In this document: positions 63,479-64,000 of the stretch, one piece after another
How positions within the stretch are numbered: the stretch's first letter is position 1
Layout: every line of letters begins with the position of its first letter
Position numbers and translations under genes: made by a program
Assembly: GCF_014529985.1 (NCBI RefSeq)
Contig: NZ_JACVMU010000004.1
Coordinates: 62,001-126,000 of the forward strand
Length of the DNA: 64,000 nucleotides
DNA from: Leucobacter sp. cx-42
Lineage (GTDB): Bacteria; Actinomycetota; Actinomycetes; Actinomycetales; Microbacteriaceae
Direction of reading: 5' to 3'
Notes under the pieces: generated by a model
Database searches by the model: none
What the model saw: only the letters and a program-made list of their open reading frames with translations
Told to the model about the DNA's origin: nothing

Positions 63479-63480
63479 TT

Positions 63481-63570
63481 TTTGAGCTGGGCTTTGAGCT
63501 GGGCTTTGAGCCTGCGTATTGAAAAGCAGCTTCGGTAAGACTAAATCAGCGACTTTCACCATACCGAAGC
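63481..63570. repeat. 12-bp tandem repeat and inverted repeat after the phosphomutase gene
   Basis: TTTGAGCTGGGC occurs twice in tandem and a third partial unit follows (63481-63510). Then GCTTCGGTA (63529-63537) and TACCGAAGC (63562-63570) form a perfect 9-bp inverted pair with a 24-base loop. This may serve as a terminator for the mutase gene. Confidence 0.6.
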
Positions 63571-63659
63571 TCGATTCACTACCGTAGGCAACTTGGTGGT
63601 CCGCCCCTCAGTGAAAATCCCAGGCAGCTAGATACTGCAACGCAACCAGCCCCAGGCAA

Positions 63660-63756
63660 GGGCGAGCGAATGCTCGCCCGCGGCAGCACCTCAAGCTGCC
63701 ATAGCCTTTAGCCGCAGTTCTGATGAGCGCTGCCGCGGTTGCCCCGTGGGGCAACC
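63660..63756. other. cluster of three hairpins, non-coding tail
   Basis: GGGCGAGC/GCTCGCCC (loop GAAT), GGCAGC/GCTGCC (loop of 7) and GGTTGCCCC/GGGGCAACC (loop of 2) follow one another within 97 bases. The whole 522-base region 63479-64000 shows no convincing gene on either strand. A structured RNA or the 3' region of an element beyond the edge is possible; I do not recognise one. Confidence 0.45.
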
Positions 63757-63925
63757 TTGCCATTGGTTGGTGGCCTCACTGGCACCACACAGTTTCGCGG
63801 CTAGTTGGCAATTTGTGCCTCCTATCAACCAAATTCATTTGCCGTAGATCTGTAATCGACCGTAGATATGCTGTTTGCGCTCGTTTTCAGCATATGGTTG
63901 GCAAATCGCATATGTACGACAAGCC

Positions 63926-63965
63926 GACCCAGTGACCCGGTGACCCAGTGACCCAGTGACCCAAT
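63926..63965 (+). repeat. five tandem 8-bp units
   Basis: GACCCAGT is repeated five times with two variants (GACCCGGT and GACCCAAT), in exact register. A small hairpin CGTGGG/CCCACG follows at 63982-63997, near the window edge. The repeat lies in non-coding DNA. Confidence 0.85.
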
Positions 63966-64000
63966 GTGATGCTGCTGATAACGTGGGCATTCCCACGCTT

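Noticed and set aside
63723-63935. Possible 70-residue protein in the terminal non-coding region
   Set aside because: The frame has poor codon use, no ribosome-binding site and overlaps hairpins; there is no family match that I recognise.

Overview
This window is chromosomal DNA from a high-GC actinobacterium. The best guess is family Microbacteriaceae, something near Leucobacter or Leifsonia. The evidence is GC-rich coding sequence, many GTG starts, acyl-CoA carboxylase genes with a small epsilon subunit beside birA, a HadA/HadB-like pair fused by overlaps to murB, and many genes that appear to be transcribed without a leader (a TANNNT box 6-7 nt before the start codon). The genus is not proven by the sequence. 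I see no rRNA, CRISPR array, prophage or insertion sequence; there is one tRNA (Trp).

Layout. 0-1.7 kb: 3' part of an exonuclease III gene and trpS. 1.7-2.8 kb: a perfect 30-bp palindrome and an orphan, less GC-rich membrane protein gene. 2.9-7.7 kb: an FMN riboswitch and the riboflavin operon ribD-ribE-ribBA-ribH, with a GH114-type lipoprotein gene attached. 7.7-10 kb: an MFS exporter and a divergent TetR regulator with a palindromic operator. 10-15.7 kb: an ABC exporter, a two-gene ABC-2 type transporter and a membrane acyltransferase. 15.8-18.6 kb: tRNA-Trp, secE, nusG, and a divergent aspartate aminotransferase. 18.7-21.6 kb: birA divergent from the acyl-CoA carboxylase beta and epsilon genes. 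22-24.6 kb: an ECF sigma factor followed by two paralogous membrane-anchored proteins. 24.7-29.7 kb: a CoA-type Nudix hydrolase, dgt, and a sulfur amino acid pair (MalY/PatB and MetY types). 30-31 kb: an AbiEi/DUF559-type nuclease-like gene. 31-35 kb: murB, two MaoC-fold dehydratases and the biotin carboxylase/BCCP alpha subunit. 35-39.6 kb: a luciferase-like monooxygenase, a hydrolase, a WYL regulator, a cupredoxin lipoprotein and an LpdA-type quinone reductase.

From 39.8 to 61.5 kb the theme is amines and polyamines. It holds a 919-residue Orn/Lys/Arg decarboxylase, a purine nucleoside phosphorylase, a complete PotABCD-type transporter, two flavin amine oxidases around a PucR-type regulator, and then a long minus-strand operon. 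That operon reads XRE-cupin regulator, a second PotDBCA transporter, a gamma-glutamylputrescine-oxidase-like enzyme, a cupin, a second FAD oxidase and a YtcJ-type amidohydrolase. Together these can make amines (decarboxylase), import them (two transporters) and oxidise them (four flavoenzymes). A phosphohexomutase gene and a 520-base non-coding tail rich in hairpins and tandem repeats close the window.

The most unusual signal is a dispersed palindromic repeat family of about 80-95 bp, with six copies at 21.7, 29.8, 31.0, 35.1, 42.6 and 52.2 kb. Every copy lies just downstream of a plus-strand gene. Copies share hairpins of the GAAAAGGGGTGTTTC type and ends resembling CAACCCC...GGGGTTG. Two copies flank the AbiEi/DUF559-type gene, an arrangement that recalls REP elements around their processing enzyme. 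A second global signal is strong over-representation of the word GCGGATC in both orientations.
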